In this document: positions 62,456-64,000 of the stretch, one piece after another
How the letters are laid out: each line of letters begins with the position of its first letter
How positions within the stretch are numbered: position 1 is the first letter of the stretch
Assembly: GCA_964392175.1 (NCBI GenBank)
Contig: CAYMOJ010000007.1
Span: 7,235 to 71,234, forward strand
Direction of reading: 5' to 3'
DNA: 64,000 nt
From: Firm-04 sp964392175
Lineage (GTDB): Bacteria; Bacillota; Clostridia; Oscillospirales; Ruminococcaceae
Notes under the pieces: model-generated
The model's database searches: none
The model's input: the letters and a program-made list of their open reading frames with translations, nothing else
What the model was told of the DNA's origin: nothing
Translations under genes and position numbers: made by a program

Positions 62456-62683
62456 ATGGTATTCGATAAAATCAAGGAGATCATTCTCGACCAGATGGAT
62501 GTGGATGAGGATGATATCACGATGGATGCCGATATCCAGGATGATCTGCAAGCCGATTCACTGGATATTGTGATGCTGATGAAGACCATTTCTGATGAGT
62601 TTGAAATGGCAGTACCCGATGACGCTGTGGATTCTATCAAGACCGTTGGGGACATCGTCGATTACATCGAGAATTACCAGTAA
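62456..62683 (+). CDS. acpP: Acyl carrier protein
   Basis: 75 residues from the ATG at 62456. Acidic, helical, with the phosphopantetheine serine in QADSLDIVMLM. The earlier ATG at 62444 sits in the ribosome site (AAAGGATG). It is monocistronic with its own promoter and terminator and no fatty-acid genes beside it, so a specialised carrier is possible. Confidence 0.93.
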   Translation: MVFDKIKEIILDQMDVDEDDITMDADIQDDLQADSLDIVMLMKTISDEFEMAVPDDAVDSIKTVGDIVDYIENYQ

Positions 62684-62706
62684 AACGAAACAGCAGCCAA
62701 CAAAGA

Positions 62707-62745
62707 AAAGCGGAACCTCATTGGAGAGGCTCCGCCTTTTTGCGT
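62707..62745 (+). terminator. Terminator after acyl carrier protein, convergent with pyrB
   Basis: GCGGAACCTC pairs with GAGGCTCCGC (one mismatch), followed by CTTTTT. Confidence 0.8.
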
Positions 62746-62755
62746 TTTGTGGGGG

Positions 62756-63829
62756 TTATGTCATGGGTTCTTCGCAGAATTCGCACAGCAGTCCATCATC
62801 GGTGGATAATGCCAAGTGCGGCAGATAGTGCTCCGTTGTGGTAATGCATTTTGCATTGCAGCAGGAATGCGCAGCATCAGGCTTTCCGTGCAGCAGAGGA
62901 TGCACCGTCTTGGTTTCCAGCAGTGTCAGGATCAGCGCCATGCGAATATACATACCGTACTGCGCCTGCTTAAAGTACAGTGCACGGTGATCATCATCCA
63001 CGGCTACTTCAATCTCGTCCACGCGGGGCAGGGGATGCAGCACTGCGAGATCCGCCTTCGCGTGCGCCATTTTTTCGGATGTTAAGCGGTAGGTATCTTT
63101 TTGTGCAAGATATTCTGCCTCGGAGGCAAACCGTTCCCGCTGGATGCGAGTCATATACAGCACATCCAGTTCACCGATCACGGCATCCAATGAGGACTCT
63201 TCGCGGTATTCACAGCCCGATGCCGCAAGCATTTTTGTGATATAATCCGGTACGCGCAGCTCGGGGGTAGAGATCAGAATGAAACGGTTACCCTCATAGC
63301 AGGAGAGTGCCTTGCAAAGAGAATGCACCGTTCTGCCATATAGCAAGTCACCACACAAGCCGATGGTCAAGTGATCCAGCCGTTTTTTCTCCATGTGCAG
63401 TGTCAGCAGATCTGTCAGCGTCTGGGTAGGGTGCAGATGGCCACCATCCCCTGCGTTGACAACAGGGCATTCTGCTGTCATAGCAGCTGCCTTAGCAGAG
63501 CCTGCCTTGGGATGCCGAATGATCAGGATATCAGAATAGGTGCTGACTACTTTGGTCGTGTCCTTGAGATTTTCACCCTTGGAGACCGACGAACTCATGG
63601 GATTGTCAAAACCAATGATGCTACCACCCAAACGGATCATTGCAGATTGAAAGCTCATCTGCGTGCGCGTGGAAGGCTCGTAAAACAGCGTTGCCATGAT
63701 CTTGCCTGCACACGCCTGTACATATCGCTGGGGATGCTTGTAGATCTCAGCCCCAAGCTTGATCACCTTGTTCCACCATGCCACGGGATAATCGTTGAGG
63801 TCAATGAAATGCGGATATGGATTCTCCAT
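62756..63829 (-). CDS. pyrB: Aspartate carbamoyltransferase with C-terminal PyrI-type zinc ribbon
   Basis: 357 residues from the ATG at 63829 (AAAGGA upstream). Catalytic domain: FYEPSTRTQMSFQSAM (carbamoyl phosphate), GDGGHLHPTQTLTDLLT, and VLHPLPRVDEI. After residue ~305 an extra ~50-residue tail has CCNAKCITTTEHYLP and CEFCEE, which is the zinc-binding part of the regulatory chain PyrI without its nucleotide-binding part. Normal PyrB is ~305-310 residues. The fused ribbon may mimic the catalytic-regulatory contact. It has its own promoter, apart from the other pyr genes 50 kb away. Confidence 0.93.
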   Translation of the reverse strand: MENPYPHFIDLNDYPVAWWNKVIKLGAEIYKHPQRYVQACAGKIMATLFYEPSTRTQMSFQSAMIRLGGSIIGFDNPMSSSVSKGENLKDTTKVVSTYSDILIIRHPKAGSAKAAAMTAECPVVNAGDGGHLHPTQTLTDLLTLHMEKKRLDHLTIGLCGDLLYGRTVHSLCKALSCYEGNRFILISTPELRVPDYITKMLAASGCEYREESSLDAVIGELDVLYMTRIQRERFASEAEYLAQKDTYRLTSEKMAHAKADLAVLHPLPRVDEIEVAVDDDHRALYFKQAQYGMYIRMALILTLLETKTVHPLLHGKPDAAHSCCNAKCITTTEHYLPHLALSTDDGLLCEFCEEPMT

Positions 63830-63889
63830 TTGCTTCACGTTCCTTTCCGATAGGCTGCATCGTTCTCCATATTTCACCCTATCTTTCCT

Positions 63890-63918
63890 ATTATACTACA
63901 TTTTCCCCACTTTGGCAA
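63890..63918 (-). promoter_or_regulatory. Promoter for pyrB
   Basis: On the minus strand: TTGCCA, 17 bases, TATAAT; a ~55-base leader with no PyrR site recognised. Confidence 0.78.
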
Positions 63919-64000
63919 GATGTATTCTGAAGTTTTTTCAGAACTGCTGTAGTGCTACAATAGAAGTGAGACCTGAGGGTATAGAAAAAGTGATTGAGAT

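Noticed and set aside
1..64000. tRNA or rRNA genes, CRISPR arrays, prophage or insertion sequences
   Set aside because: None was recognised on reading; the only mobile-type gene is the lone serine recombinase.

Overview
The window looks like a chromosomal segment of a cellulolytic, Ruminococcus-like member of the Oscillospirales (Firmicutes, Clostridia). The reasons are two dockerin-bearing secreted GH5 enzymes, a GH94 cellobiose phosphorylase, CUT1 sugar permeases, strong AGGAGG-type ribosome sites, promoters with -35/-10 boxes usually 17 bases apart, and remnants of a dipicolinate (spore) operon. This is inferred from gene content; no rRNA or tRNA gene is in the window to test it.

Layout. 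1-2.4 kb: end of a sugar-binding lipoprotein and two CUT1 permeases. 2.4-4.0 kb: an unassigned nuclease-like protein running into a decayed dpaA tail and an intact dpaB. 4.0-8.3 kb: a promoter-driven structured RNA candidate, a YfhO-type membrane protein and a ROK repressor. 8.4-14.1 kb (minus strand): degV, trmL, ruvX, a histidine phosphatase and pyrD-pyrK-pyrF. 14.3-21.6 kb: cellulosomal GH5 endoglucanase and GH5 mannanase (plus strand), an LRAT-fold protein and cellobiose phosphorylase (minus strand). 21.8-23.3 kb: a lone large serine recombinase. 23.3-38.9 kb: a long minus-strand run of glycosyltransferase, preQ1 riboswitch-queT, WG-repeat protein, purE-C-F-M-N-O-H'-D, a membrane protein, uvrC, manA and ROK glucokinase. 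39.2-44.3 kb: a YbjN-like protein, a 1141-residue Clp-type AAA+/receiver-like/FtsH-M41 fusion, and a patatin-like lipase. 44.3-47.1 kb: a GH2 enzyme. 47.4-50.2 kb: feoA-feoB-small Cys-rich protein. 50.2-53.4 kb: a sugar-sensor GGDEF protein and an AraC regulator. 53.6-53.8 kb: a 6S-like RNA. 54.3-58.6 kb: glycogen phosphorylase and a GH13 enzyme. 58.6-63.9 kb: a MurL-like epimerase, galE, an MreB paralogue, acyl carrier protein and aspartate carbamoyltransferase carrying a PyrI-type zinc ribbon.

How it fits together. Secreted dockerin enzymes would cut cellulose and mannan. The CUT1 transporter would import oligosaccharides (its ATPase is not here). Cellobiose phosphorylase, the GH2 enzyme, glucokinase and mannose-6-phosphate isomerase would feed glycolysis. 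Glycogen phosphorylase and the GH13 enzyme would handle storage glucan. The purine cluster has only part of the pathway (no purL/Q/S, purB or purK) and unusual forms of PurF and PurH. The most unusual object is the soluble AAA+/receiver-like/FtsH protease fusion at 39.8-43.2 kb next to a YbjN-like protein. Others worth a look are the dpaA deletion scar, two structured RNA candidates, the MurL-like epimerase and the pyrB-zinc ribbon fusion.
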